Below, one piece after another: positions 55,491-64,000 of a stretch of 64,000 bases of DNA; within the stretch, counting starts at the first letter, position 1; each line of letters starts with the position of its first letter. The DNA lies in assembly GCA_900551865.1 (NCBI GenBank), contig URXV01000002.1, forward strand, positions 62,001-126,000, read 5' to 3'. The notes under the pieces were generated by a model that worked only from the letters and a program-made list of their open reading frames with translations, ran no database searches and was not told where the DNA came from. Made by a program: the position numbers and the translations under genes. This stretch comes from an uncultured Rickettsiales bacterium (GTDB lineage Bacteria > Pseudomonadota > Alphaproteobacteria > RF32 > CAG-239).

Positions 55491-56006
55491 TTAGTACTTT
55501 AAAATGGCCGGATAAGTTTTCTGTTCGTTTGATACCGTCCAATATTGATTTTTTTCCAGATTAACGATAACCGGAAAACCGTCTTTTTTTGCCCAGAACC
55601 AGGAAAAGTTTAAAGGTTCTTCTCCGGATTTTGCCCTTAAAGAAGACAGGGCTGTTAAATTTTTTTCCAATAACAGGACATCTTCTTCCCGGAGCAGATG
55701 GCTGAGCATATAGTTCTGGCAAAGCCGCAAACTGGTACCTGTGTATACATGGCTGTTGATGACCAGGTTCGGGGCAATGCGATAACCGACAATACGCCCG
55801 TTTTCCGGTTCATACTCCGGACTTTCCCTGCCGTTTGCATAGACATATCGGGGGATTGTATAGTCGTTTACTGTGGCAGGGCGGAAAGCAAGCTCTTTTC
55901 TAAAATTCGTTTTCCATCGTTCCCAGCTGAAAAATGTTATAATCAGCAGAATGAAAAGGATGACAGTTACAGAAAGAAAAACATAAAATATAACAATTTC
56001 GTTCAT
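55491..56006 (-). CDS. Uncharacterised single-pass membrane protein
   Basis: 171 aa. Residues 4-26 (IVIFYVFLSVTVILFILLII) form one membrane segment; the rest is soluble with NDYTIPRYVYANGRESPEY, GRIVGYRIAPNLVINSHVYT and a C-terminal FSWFWAKKDGFPVIVNLEKN. Convergent with grpE: its stop lies just beyond the grpE terminator. Not recognised. Confidence 0.6.
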   Translation of the reverse strand: MNEIVIFYVFLSVTVILFILLIITFFSWERWKTNFRKELAFRPATVNDYTIPRYVYANGRESPEYEPENGRIVGYRIAPNLVINSHVYTGTSLRLCQNYMLSHLLREEDVLLLEKNLTALSSLRAKSGEEPLNFSWFWAKKDGFPVIVNLEKNQYWTVSNEQKTYPAILKY

Positions 56007-56339
56007 AATTGTACCGGGGGATTGACTGTGAGGCTTTGTTTGACCGGATCCTCAAATTTACAGAATAATTGTTTACTGCCGCCAAGTATATTGCAATTAG
56101 AAGAAAAGTAAACAGTTTTTTAGGTGTCTGTATCCGGGGGACGTTGTCTATATCCGGGGGGAGTGTAAAAAGACGGCGAAACGGAAAGACGGCGAAACGG
56201 GAGAAATCTGGATAATCCGAATGCCGGAACGCAACTCCCTAAATATTTTGATTTAAAAGATTTTCTTAAATGTTTTTAAACGTAGAAATTCTAAAAATAA
56301 AGTTTGAAAAATAAGTTTTAATGAGATAACTTTAGGTTT
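56007..56339. other. Divergent intergenic region with two small tandem duplications
   Basis: TGTCTGTATCCGGGGG at 56124 and TGTCTATATCCGGGGG at 56144 (period 20), and AAAGACGGCGAAACGG at 56168 and 56184 (period 16). The stretch 56240-56339 is AT-rich; TTGAAA (56304-56309), 17-nt spacer, TAACTT (56327-56332) is a possible but weak promoter for lptF. Confidence 0.6.
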
Positions 56340-57461
56340 ATGAAAAAATTAGATACCTATATAGCCAAGCAGATTGTAACCGGTTTTCTGCTGGTGGCGC
56401 TTTCCCTGATGTCCATGCTGTGGCTGACGCAGTCGCTCCGGTTTGTCGAAATGGTAACGGACAAGGGGCTGCCGGTTTATCTGTTTGTGGAGATGACATC
56501 GCTTTTAATGCCGCGGGTGTTTACCATCCTGTCGCCGATTGCGCTGTTTGTGGCGGTGATGTTTGTTTATAACCGCCTGATTACCGACAGCGAGCTGGTG
56601 GTGATGAAAGCGGTGGGCATCAGTTCGGTCGTCATTGCCCGGGCGGCATTGCTGGTCGGCGCGGTATTGGCGCTGTTTAATGTCTTTGTGCTGAATGTGG
56701 GCATTCCGGCGGCGGAGGGGAAGTTTCGTGATTTGGAATATGAGGTTAAAAACAGCTTTTCCAAAATGATGCTGCGCGAAGGGGCTTTTACGTCTTTTAA
56801 AAACAATATGACAATTTTTATCGACAAGTTTCTTGATGACGGAACGGTCAAGGGAATTTTGGTCAGCGACGGTAAAAATCCGGCAGAAAAGGTGGTTACG
56901 GTGGCGGAGAGCGGTATGCTGGAATATACGGATATCGGGCCGAAAATCCTGTTGAAGAACGGCACACGTCAGGTTATGAACAAAAAAAGCGGACAGTTTT
57001 CATCAATGACGTTTGACGATTATGTCGTCGATTTCGGCGATGTTTCGGTTGCGCGCAAAAAAGATAAGAGCGTGCGGGAGCGGAGCATCTCCGAATTGTT
57101 TGCCGAAGCAGAAAAGCCGGAAGTTTCCGAAAAGGATGCGCGTGCGTTTAAGGCCGAGGCGCATCGCCGGCTGCTGGCGCCGTGGTTTAATCTGGTTTTT
57201 GCGCTGCTGGCCTGTACGGGGCTGCTGATTTCGAATTTCAACCGCCGGGGGCAGGGGAAAGTCATTACGGTTTCTATTTTGGCAATGATACTGGTGCAGG
57301 CGCTGGATATGACGTTTGCGAATATGGCGCGCCGGTACGAGTGGATTGTGGCGCTGATGTATGTTAACTGCTTTTTGCCGCTGTTGATTGCCGGCTGGCT
57401 GCTTTGGAAAACGCCGACGTTTCGCAGAAAGCGCGCGAAGGAGATTGAAAATGAAGCTTAA
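56340..57461 (+). CDS. lptF: LPS export ABC transporter permease LptF
   Basis: 373-aa inner-membrane permease that passes lipopolysaccharide from LptB to the LptC/A/D bridge. Family layout: two N-terminal membrane segments starting MKKLDTYIAKQIVTGFLLV, the periplasmic jellyroll (about 120-245), and C-terminal segments with KAEAHRRLLAPWFNLVFALL. TDSELVVMKAVGIS is the conserved coupling-helix phrase of LptF/LptG. LptF rather than LptG is assigned from the first-gene position and TDSEL motif, with some uncertainty. lptG, normally next, is missing; the lptD start overlaps its end by 11 bp. Confidence 0.87.
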   Translation: MKKLDTYIAKQIVTGFLLVALSLMSMLWLTQSLRFVEMVTDKGLPVYLFVEMTSLLMPRVFTILSPIALFVAVMFVYNRLITDSELVVMKAVGISSVVIARAALLVGAVLALFNVFVLNVGIPAAEGKFRDLEYEVKNSFSKMMLREGAFTSFKNNMTIFIDKFLDDGTVKGILVSDGKNPAEKVVTVAESGMLEYTDIGPKILLKNGTRQVMNKKSGQFSSMTFDDYVVDFGDVSVARKKDKSVRERSISELFAEAEKPEVSEKDARAFKAEAHRRLLAPWFNLVFALLACTGLLISNFNRRGQGKVITVSILAMILVQALDMTFANMARRYEWIVALMYVNCFLPLLIAGWLLWKTPTFRRKRAKEIENEA

Positions 57462-59757
57462 TCCGTGGGCCGCGGCGGCGGTTTTGACCATGCTGGCTTT
57501 TCCGCTGCAGGCAGCAAACGAACCCGAGGCCGGCGCTATTGTGCGCAAGGATACGGAAGTTACTCCGAAAGCCGAGTTCCGTCCCGGCAATATGACGGAT
57601 ATTATGCCGTCTTTGAGTGAAAACAAAAAAGAAGAAGAGCCGGAAATATATTTTTCAGCCGACGAGATGGAGACGGACGAAGCCAATGCGGTGATTACGG
57701 CAGTCGGCAATGTCATCGTTACCCGAGGCAACATGGAACTGGTCTGCGACAGGTTGTGGTATGACCAGAAAAAAGACATTATCGTGGCGGAAGGCAATGC
57801 GATTTTGACCGAAGCTGACGGCAGCGTACTTTATACCGACAGGATTACGCTTTCAGAGAGGATGAAGCGGGCGGACGTCAATAAGGTTAAAGTGATTATG
57901 CGCGACGAATCGCGGATTTGGGCGGATACGTTTGTCAAAAAGACCAACGATAACAAACAGATGCGCAATGCGTCGTATACGGCCTGCGATGTCTGCCAGG
58001 GGAAATCGCCGCTGTGGCAGATTGACGCGCGCAAGGTCAGCTATGATGCAGCGGGACAGAATATCAATTACAATGACGCGGTGTTGCGGGTTAAGAACAT
58101 TCCGGTATTTTATACGCCGTTTCTCAGCCATCCGTCACCGGAGGTTAAGCGCCGTTCAGGGCTTTTGATGACGTCTATGGGAAGCACGTCCTATACGGGG
58201 CAGTATATCCAGCCGACGTATTTCTGGAATGTTTCCGACCATACCGACGTTATTTTGTCGCCGTATTTTACGACCGACCGCGGCGTGGTGCTCGGAGGAC
58301 AGTACCGCCAGTATTTTTACAACGGCGAAATCAAGGCCGAGGGAACTTATCTTGAAGACGACGGCAAAGACTATAACAAGGTTGACTATAAGACGTTCAA
58401 TCGCCCGGAACGCCGCGGCAACCTGTTTTTAGACGCCCGTTATGAAATTAACGACTACTGGGTGGCCAATCTGGACTGGAATTATGTTTCCGACGTCTTT
58501 TATCTCAAAGACATGAATTTGCAGGGGCGTGATGACCCGTGGCTGACGTCGAAGCTGGCATTTGAACGGTTTGAAGGGCGCGATTATGCAACGATTGAAG
58601 GGTATTACTACAAGCTGACGAGTTATAACCTGAAAGCCTCGAACAATGCCGAATTTCAAAGCCGGATGAAGAGCCTGCCGACAGTGGCACCGTATATGGA
58701 GTATGAACATATCAGCGATGCAAACGAATACGGGGCTTACTTTAAGACCAATATCAGTTCTGCGTCGGTATATCGTGAAAATGACGAGGAATCGCAGCGG
58801 CTGACGATGATAAATTCGTGGGAACTGCCTTATACGAGCGATTACGGCGAGCAGTATAAATTTGTGGCTTCGTTGAAATCCGATTTATATTATGTTGACG
58901 ATTATATGTACCGTACCAACGAGGATTATGACGGCACGGTAGCCAGAGTGTTCCCGCAGGTCGGCGTCGAATGGCGGCTGCCGTTCGTCCGGGCGACGGA
59001 AACCACCCGGCAGATACTGGAACCGGTAATCGTGGCCGTGCTGGCGCCGGACAATGACAATGATATTGAAAAAATTCCCGATGCGGACAGCGCCGACGTG
59101 GAATTTGACGATACGAATATCTTGAGCCTGGACAGATATGCCGGGTATGACCGCAATGACGACGGGAGCCGTGTCAGCTATGGTTTGAACTGGAGTTCGT
59201 ACGGCAACATCTTAGGACGGACGTCGGCATTTATTGCCCAAAGCTATCAGCTTTCCGACAACAGTTCGTTTATGCGTGCCGTTAACGGCGAAGAAGACGA
59301 CAACCGTTTTTCCGATTATGTCGGCCGCGTTTATGCCAGCCCGAACCGTTATCTGGATTTGAACTACCGCTATCGGCTGGACAAGGACGACTTTGATTTG
59401 AAATACAGCGAACTCGGGGCGAAAGTCGGCAGCGACATATTTAATGTTTACACTTCGTATATATATTTACAACCGAATCAGAATTCGTACTACAAAGCAG
59501 GGGAGAGAAAAGAGCTGTATCTGTCGCTGAATTCCAAGCTGACGAAGGACTGGTCGGTTTCCGTTTATGACCGAATCGATCTGACTGACAACGGCGGTTC
59601 GCTGGAGCACGGCGGGCAGCTGATTTATGAAGACGAATGTCTGAAGCTGGCATTTGTGGCGAGAAAATATAATTATGACGATCCGACGCTGGATGATGAC
59701 TATGAGTTCAGCGTAACGTTCTTCCTGAAGACGCTGGGCGGCATGGGCTCCAGCTAG
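57451..59757 (+). CDS. lptD: LPS assembly outer-membrane protein LptD
   Basis: 768 aa from ATG 57451 (MKLNPWAAAAVLTMLAFPLQ), a signal peptide. An OstA/LptA-like N-terminal domain (IYFSADEMETDEANAVITAV, GNVIVTRGNMELVCDRLWYD) is followed by the beta-barrel with GLLMTSMGSTSYTGQYIQPT and YFWNVSDHTDVILSPYFT, then amphipathic strands to the end. Inserts LPS into the outer leaflet with LptE. Two cysteines in TACDVCQG near residue 185 may take the place of the E. coli disulphides. Downstream is surA, whose chaperone activity assists LptD folding. Confidence 0.94.
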   Translation: MKLNPWAAAAVLTMLAFPLQAANEPEAGAIVRKDTEVTPKAEFRPGNMTDIMPSLSENKKEEEPEIYFSADEMETDEANAVITAVGNVIVTRGNMELVCDRLWYDQKKDIIVAEGNAILTEADGSVLYTDRITLSERMKRADVNKVKVIMRDESRIWADTFVKKTNDNKQMRNASYTACDVCQGKSPLWQIDARKVSYDAAGQNINYNDAVLRVKNIPVFYTPFLSHPSPEVKRRSGLLMTSMGSTSYTGQYIQPTYFWNVSDHTDVILSPYFTTDRGVVLGGQYRQYFYNGEIKAEGTYLEDDGKDYNKVDYKTFNRPERRGNLFLDARYEINDYWVANLDWNYVSDVFYLKDMNLQGRDDPWLTSKLAFERFEGRDYATIEGYYYKLTSYNLKASNNAEFQSRMKSLPTVAPYMEYEHISDANEYGAYFKTNISSASVYRENDEESQRLTMINSWELPYTSDYGEQYKFVASLKSDLYYVDDYMYRTNEDYDGTVARVFPQVGVEWRLPFVRATETTRQILEPVIVAVLAPDNDNDIEKIPDADSADVEFDDTNILSLDRYAGYDRNDDGSRVSYGLNWSSYGNILGRTSAFIAQSYQLSDNSSFMRAVNGEEDDNRFSDYVGRVYASPNRYLDLNYRYRLDKDDFDLKYSELGAKVGSDIFNVYTSYIYLQPNQNSYYKAGERKELYLSLNSKLTKDWSVSVYDRIDLTDNGGSLEHGGQLIYEDECLKLAFVARKYNYDDPTLDDDYEFSVTFFLKTLGGMGSS

Positions 59758-59903
59758 TGCGGGCGGCCAGAGCGGCTGCCGGCGCCAATGGAACTGTTGT
59801 CGGTGTGGCTGCCGGCGCGATTGTCGGCACGATTGTCGGTGTGGCTGCCGGCGCCAATGGAGCGGCAAAGTTTCGGAAATGGCGTTTTCTGCGGGAACAG
59901 TAA
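59757..59903 (+). CDS. Possible 48-aa glycine-zipper-like peptide overlapping the lptD stop
   Basis: A GTG (59757-59759) overlaps the lptD stop as TAGTG and opens a frame to TAA at 59901. The product has alternating small residues (GANGTVVGVAAGAIVGTIVG) like a glycine zipper and a basic, aromatic end KFRKWRFLREQ. The DNA is a tandem repeat of GGCTGCCGGCGC-containing units, so the frame may be an accident of repeats. No ribosome site beyond the coupling overlap. Confidence 0.25.
   Translation: MRAARAAAGANGTVVGVAAGAIVGTIVGVAAGANGAAKFRKWRFLREQ
59772..59866 (+). repeat. GC-rich tandem repeat between lptD and surA
   Basis: GGCTGCCGGCGC occurs at about 59773, 59807 and 59843, with GGTGTGGCTGCCGGCGC in the last two and GCCGGCGCCAATGGA in the first and last; unit about 35 bp. 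Confidence 0.85.
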
Positions 59904-60010
59904 CGGAAGGATTTGAAACGGCGGGCTGCGTCCTTTGCGGAAATTCAGGAAACGACAGTTTCTGCGAGAGGGGCGGGGACATAATGTTAAATTAAAAGGA
60001 GAGTTGGAAG

Positions 60011-61129
60011 ATGATGATAAAAACAGCACTTACGGCATTACTTTTCTGGGCTGCCGTGCAGGCGCCGGTGCAGGCGGCGGATATCGACCTTTCCGATTTG
60101 GATAAGGCCGTGCGCAGTTCCGGCTCCAAGTCGATTATGTTCAGACGGGGCGGCGGAGAAGCCGAGGAAGCCAGAATGCAGGAGGAAGCCGAGGCCGAAG
60201 CGAGAGAAAAGGCCGAGCAGGAAGCCAAAGTAAAGCAGGAACAGGCCGTCTTCCGCCCTTACAATCTGTTTGGGCGCGGGCTTAAGATTGCGGCGACCAT
60301 CAACGGGGAAATGATTTCCAACAAGGATTTGCAGGAAAGAGCCAATTTGTTTGCCTTGACGACCGGCATTAATATTAATGACAAGAATAAAAAAATGGTG
60401 TCAGACAAAGTGTTGCAAAACACGGTTGACGAGAAGATTAAAATTCAGGAAGCCGAAAAACAGGGAATTCACGTTTCGGATAAGGAGATTAAGGAGGCGT
60501 ATCGCAATTTTGAAAAGTCGAACGGCGTACCGGCAGGCAAATTTGCAAACGTGCTGAAAGAATATCAGGTCAGCAGAGATGTGTTTATGACGCAGATTAA
60601 GGCGAATTTGTTATGGAACAAGCTGGTGGCGAATCGCATGGGGCGCGGCGCTGATGTTTCCGAACGCGAGGTGAAAGACGAATATGCCCGGATTAAAAAG
60701 GATATGAATACGCCGAAATATATGGTTTCGGAAATTGTAATCAAGCGCAAGGACGGCGAACACATCAGCGAACTGGTGGAGATTTTGCAGAAAGACCCGC
60801 GTTTTGAGTTGTATGCCGCGCAGTTTTCGCAGAGCGCCAGCGCCCCGTCGGGCGGCAAGCTCGGCTGGGTGGCTGCCGGACAGCTGGCGGCGCCGCTTGA
60901 CAAAGTCGTCCGCAGTTTGAAGGAAGGTCAGGTATCGCAGGCGGTTCCGTACCGTGCCGACTATTATATTTTCAAAATGGACAAGATTTATAATCCGGCG
61001 CGGGACAAACAGAAGATGCCGGATGAAGACGAGGTCAGGACTTTTATCCAAAATCGCAAAACAGATGAAATGGCGAACAAGTATATTCGCGACTTGCGCA
61101 ATCGCGCGGTGGTGGAAAAGAAGTTCTGA
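60011..61129 (+). CDS. surA: Periplasmic chaperone / peptidyl-prolyl isomerase SurA
   Basis: 372 aa. Signal peptide KTALTALLFWAAVQAPVQAA, then an unusual 45-residue Glu/Ala-rich charged helix (EEARMQEEAEAEAREKAEQE), the SurA N-terminal chaperone domain beginning KIAATINGEMISNKDLQERA, and one parvulin domain with FAQFSQSASAPSGGKLGW-type core (AQFSQSASAPSGGKLGWVAA). Only one PPIase domain, as usual in alphaproteobacteria. Position after lptD supports the call. Ribosome site AAAGGAGAG; ATG 60011 and 60014 are both possible. Confidence 0.9.
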   Translation: MMIKTALTALLFWAAVQAPVQAADIDLSDLDKAVRSSGSKSIMFRRGGGEAEEARMQEEAEAEAREKAEQEAKVKQEQAVFRPYNLFGRGLKIAATINGEMISNKDLQERANLFALTTGININDKNKKMVSDKVLQNTVDEKIKIQEAEKQGIHVSDKEIKEAYRNFEKSNGVPAGKFANVLKEYQVSRDVFMTQIKANLLWNKLVANRMGRGADVSEREVKDEYARIKKDMNTPKYMVSEIVIKRKDGEHISELVEILQKDPRFELYAAQFSQSASAPSGGKLGWVAAGQLAAPLDKVVRSLKEGQVSQAVPYRADYYIFKMDKIYNPARDKQKMPDEDEVRTFIQNRKTDEMANKYIRDLRNRAVVEKKF

Positions 61130-61200
61130 TGCGGCAAAAGGGACTGGCGCTGCGGCGGCAAACGGCTATGATACGACGGAATATGGCGGGAGAAGCATAA

Positions 61201-62058
61201 ATGGACGGAACAGAGGCGGACGGCAGAAAAAATGCCTTGCCGAGTACGAGAGAGTTTGTCGAAAAATACGGGCTGATGGCGAAGAAAGCCCTGGGGCAGA
61301 ATTTTCTGCTGGACGGGAATATTACCGACAAAATTATGCGCTTGTCGCTGGCGGCGCAGGAACGGAAAGACCTGACGGGGGAAACTGTCGTTGAGGTCGG
61401 TCCCGGCCCGGGTGGGCTGACACAGGCCGTACTGCGGCAGAATCCGGAAAAGCTGACGGCAATAGAAATGGACGAGCGGTGTTTGGAGATTTTGGGCGAA
61501 ATAAGAGGAGCTTATCCGCAGCTGGATATTGTCAACGGCGATGCGCTTAAATTTGACTGGACAGGAAAAGCAGCAACAGAGGGAAAGTTCCATATCGTCA
61601 GCAACCTGCCGTATAACGTTTCGGTTGTTCTGCTGGCCGGGTGGCTGGAACAGATTGAGAATATCAAAAGTATGACGCTGATGTTTCAGAAAGAGGTGGC
61701 GGACAGGATAACGGCGGTTCCGGGGACGAAAGATTACGGGCGAATTTCAGTTATTGCGCAGTTGCAATGCGATGTGGTGCGGCTGTTTGATTTGCCGCCG
61801 ACCTGCTTTGTTCCGGCGCCGAAAATCTGGTCAACGGTTTTGCTGTTTAAGCCGAAATTTGTTTCAGTGAAACGGCAGGTCTTGGAGCGGGTGGAAAAAC
61901 TGACGGAAGCGGCGTTCGGACAGCGGCGCAAGATGATACGCCAGAGCCTGAAAGGCGTGCCGGGAGCGATTGAAAAAGCGGCGGCGCTGGGCATTGAACC
62001 GACGCTTAGGGCTGAAAACCTGACGCCGGAGCAGTATTTGGCGCTGGCCGGGGGATAG
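61201..62058 (+). CDS. rsmA: 16S rRNA dimethyladenosine transferase RsmA (KsgA)
   Basis: 285 aa. Dimethylates A1518/A1519 of 16S rRNA in late 30S assembly. KKALGQNFLLDGNITDKI is the N-terminal signature, motif I VVEVGPGPGGLTQAVL, acidic AIEMDERCL, catalytic motif IV NLPYNVSV, and C-terminal PTCFVPAPKIWSTVL and QRRKMIRQSLKG. In the conserved alphaproteobacterial order pdxA should sit between surA and rsmA; only about 70 bp separate them here. Confidence 0.96.
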   Translation: MDGTEADGRKNALPSTREFVEKYGLMAKKALGQNFLLDGNITDKIMRLSLAAQERKDLTGETVVEVGPGPGGLTQAVLRQNPEKLTAIEMDERCLEILGEIRGAYPQLDIVNGDALKFDWTGKAATEGKFHIVSNLPYNVSVVLLAGWLEQIENIKSMTLMFQKEVADRITAVPGTKDYGRISVIAQLQCDVVRLFDLPPTCFVPAPKIWSTVLLFKPKFVSVKRQVLERVEKLTEAAFGQRRKMIRQSLKGVPGAIEKAAALGIEPTLRAENLTPEQYLALAGG

Positions 62059-62265
62059 CGGTTATGAGGCGTGGCGCGCGAAGCGAGGTTCGGGAAGCGC
62101 GGGTTGCGTGAAGGCGCTAAATCTGCGCGATGCGGTGCCGGGCGGGAAAGAATTGCCGATATAACCTATCCGAAAGTCTAATTTGTTGCCGCCGGTATTT
62201 AAAAAATAAAAATCGGGTTTATTTCTTCTTCTGTTTTAACAATTAATTTTTTATAGGAGAAGAAA

Positions 62266-62847
62266 ATGACAGAAGGCGTTAGATTTCCGACTTTAGCATT
62301 TATTACCGGCGGCGTTGGCCAGGCGAACGAAGGTATTCCGCCGCAGCCGTTTGAAACGTTCTGCTATGATTCAGCGCTGATGCAGGCCAAGATTGAAAAT
62401 TTTAACGTAGTTCCCTATACGTCAGTGCTGCCGAAGGAAGTTTACGGCAATATTGTTCCGGTTGATAAAGTAGTTAACCAATTTAAACACGGCGCAGTGC
62501 TGGAAGTTATTATGGCGGGCAACGGCGCAAACCGCGACGAACACAAGGCGATTGCCACCGGGCTGGGCATCTGCTGGGGCAAGGATAAGAACGGCGAGCT
62601 TATCGGCGGCTGGGCGGCGGAATACGTCGAATATTTTGATACCCATATTGACGATGATATAGCTAAGGGACACGCGGAAATGTGGCTGAACAAGTCACTT
62701 AACCATGAGTTGGAAATCCGCGGCGTCGAAAAGCACAGCGACTTCCAGCTTTACCATAACTTTATCAATATCGAACAGCAGTTCGGCTATTGTCTGACCT
62801 GTCTTGGCTTTTTGAATTTCGAACACGCTCCGGCAGCCAAAATTTAA
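62266..62847 (+). CDS. Pyruvoyl-dependent arginine decarboxylase (AaxB-like)
   Basis: 193 aa. Converts arginine to agmatine and CO2 using a pyruvoyl group made by self-cleavage, not PLP. The cleavage site is Thr52-Ser53 in [20 protein letters not shown], same position as in chlamydial AaxB from memory of that family. Other family segments: [79 protein letters not shown] and a C-terminal [14 protein letters not shown]. Single chain encoded; cleavage would give beta and alpha subunits. Followed by an APC-family transporter gene, so the pair is probably an arginine/agmatine acid-consumption system. Ribosome site TAGGAGAAGAAA. Confidence 0.9.
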   Translation: MTEGVRFPTLAFITGGVGQANEGIPPQPFETFCYDSALMQAKIENFNVVPYTSVLPKEVYGNIVPVDKVVNQFKHGAVLEVIMAGNGANRDEHKAIATGLGICWGKDKNGELIGGWAAEYVEYFDTHIDDDIAKGHAEMWLNKSLNHELEIRGVEKHSDFQLYHNFINIEQQFGYCLTCLGFLNFEHAPAAKI

Positions 62848-62946
62848 CGGCGAACCGGAAGGAGTGTGGGTTTAATCCGGCAGAGCAGCGGGGCTTGCGG
62901 CGCCGTTTTAGTTAACCGGGATTAATTAAGTCAAAGGAAAAAACAA

Positions 62947-64000
62947 TGGCAATTAAAGACAATAGAAGAAACAGCGCCGCGGCTCAGCCGGCTTCGGCAG
63001 GCGGCGCGGGCGGCGGAAGCGGAGGCGTTTCCGCGGAACAGGCTGCCGGCGTTTCCGGCGGCCATGGGCAGGCGTCCGAATCTTCCGGCGGCGGAAAACT
63101 CGGCGTTTGGGCACTTGCCGGCGTGGTCGTCAGCTCAATGATTGGCGGCGGCATTTACAGCCTGCCGCAGAATATGGCCGCGGGCGCGTCGGTCGGCGCG
63201 GTGCTGCTGGCCTGGCTGATTACCGGCATCGGCGTTTATTTTCTGGCGAATACGTTTCGCATTCTCTCCGTCGTCAAGCCGGATTTGACGGCGGGCATTT
63301 ATATGTACAGCCGGGCTGGTTTCGGCCCGTATGTCGGTTTTACCATCGGGTGGTCGTATTGGCTGTGCCAGATTTGCGGCAACGTCGGTTACGCCGTGAT
63401 TACGATGGACGCGCTCAACTATTTCTTTCCGCCGTATTTTGCGGGCGGCAACGGCCTTTATTCCATTATCGGCGGTTCGCTGCTGATATGGGGCTTTAAC
63501 GCGCTGGTTCTGAAAGGCATCAAGCAGGCGACGATTATCAACCTTATCGGCACGGTGGCAAAAATCGCGCCGCTGCTGTTCTTTATCGTCATAACGCTGA
63601 TATTTTTCAATTCGGAGCGGTTTTCGTTCGACTTCTGGGGCGAGCGGGAGCGTTCGCTGGGAGGTCTGGCGAAGCAGATTGAAGGCACGATGCTGGTTAC
63701 CCTGTGGGCATTTATCGGCATAGAGGGCGCGGTCGTGATGTCCAAACACGCCAAAAATCCGAAGGCGGTCGGCACGGCGACGCTGCTGGGCTTTTCGGGC
63801 TGCCTTCTGGTGTATGTCCTGCTGTCCGTTCTGCCGTATGGCATTATGGATCAGGAACAGCTGTCCAAACTGCCGAATCCGTCAACGGCGGCAGTGCTGG
63901 AACCGATTATCGGCAAATGGGGTTCGTATATTATGAATATCGGCCTGCTGATTTCGGTGTTGACGAGCTGGCTGGCGTGGACGATGGTAACGGCGCAAAT
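62947..64000 (+). CDS. APC-family amino-acid antiporter, probable arginine/agmatine exchanger (3' end cut by window)
   Basis: Open from ATG 62947 to the window end (351 codons, no stop). The first about 55 residues are a Gly/Ala/Ser-rich, likely disordered leader. Then the APC fold begins: [20 protein letters not shown] carries the GSGI-like helix-breaking substrate motif ([10 protein letters not shown]), followed by [19 protein letters not shown], the conserved [16 protein letters not shown] segment and [20 protein letters not shown], typical of the basic amino acid/polyamine antiporters (ArcD/LysI/AdiC group). Role inferred from the adjacent arginine decarboxylase: import arginine, export agmatine. 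Ribosome site AAAGGAAAA. Ten or so hydrophobic segments are visible. Confidence 0.87.

Overview
The window looks like a chromosomal segment of a host-associated alphaproteobacterium with roughly balanced base composition and the standard code (TGA is used as a stop). The strongest marker is a circularly permuted, two-piece tmRNA gene (about 5.84-6.12 kb, minus strand) whose tag reads ANDNFAPVAVAA, directly followed by the alphaproteobacterial form of its adaptor SspB. Other alphaproteobacterial signatures are the ihfB-lapA-accD order, lptF-lptD-surA-rsmA, and pepP next to prmA. Several genes usual in these neighbourhoods are absent (trpF/trpB/trpA, folC, pdxA, lptG, rimI, yejA/yejB). With a Chlamydia-type pyruvoyl arginine decarboxylase plus amino-acid antiporter at the right edge, this suggests a streamlined gut or host-associated lineage; that is inference. 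I see no transposase, integrase, phage gene or CRISPR array.

Layout. 0-5 kb: partial malQ, a GT-C type membrane glycosyltransferase, and a membrane-anchored low-complexity protein. 5-11.6 kb: RHH protein, sspB and tmRNA (minus), then a large membrane protein and yejE-yejF (plus). 11.7-17.5 kb: a 777-aa orphan, tRNA-Arg(CCT), an alpha/beta hydrolase and two unknown genes. 17.5-25.8 kb (minus): a cell-elongation cluster read ddl-miaA-mreB-mreC-mreD-mrdA-rodA, then a small lipoprotein. 25.9-32.6 kb: DUF3108-like gene, U32 peptidase-family (TrhP-like) gene, an isolated rplQ and lineage-specific genes. 32.6-36.1 kb (minus): thioredoxin-like secreted protein, aminopeptidase P, prmA. 36.1-40.5 kb (plus): lipoprotein, rhodanese, rnhB-folA and two unknown genes. 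40.8-48.7 kb (minus): ftsH, a possible small RNA, an operon joining a PTS EIIA and HPr to a DNA methyltransferase, an unknown disordered protein, and a PAS-only membrane protein. 48.9-55.4 kb (plus): tsaB, ihfB, lapA, accD, two uncharacterised gene pairs, grpE. 56.3-64 kb (plus): lptF, lptD, surA, rsmA, then the arginine decarboxylase and antiporter.

The recognisable genes serve envelope building (Mre/Rod machinery, PBP2, Ddl, LptF/LptD/SurA, AccD), protein quality control (tmRNA, SspB, FtsH, GrpE, SurA), RNA and ribosome modification (MiaA, RsmA, PrmA, TsaB, TrhP-like) and probably acid tolerance through arginine. A recurrent architectural feature is short local tandem duplication (units of 5-108 bp) in intergenic DNA, in gene leaders, in a terminator arm and inside coding regions; at least twelve independent examples are listed.
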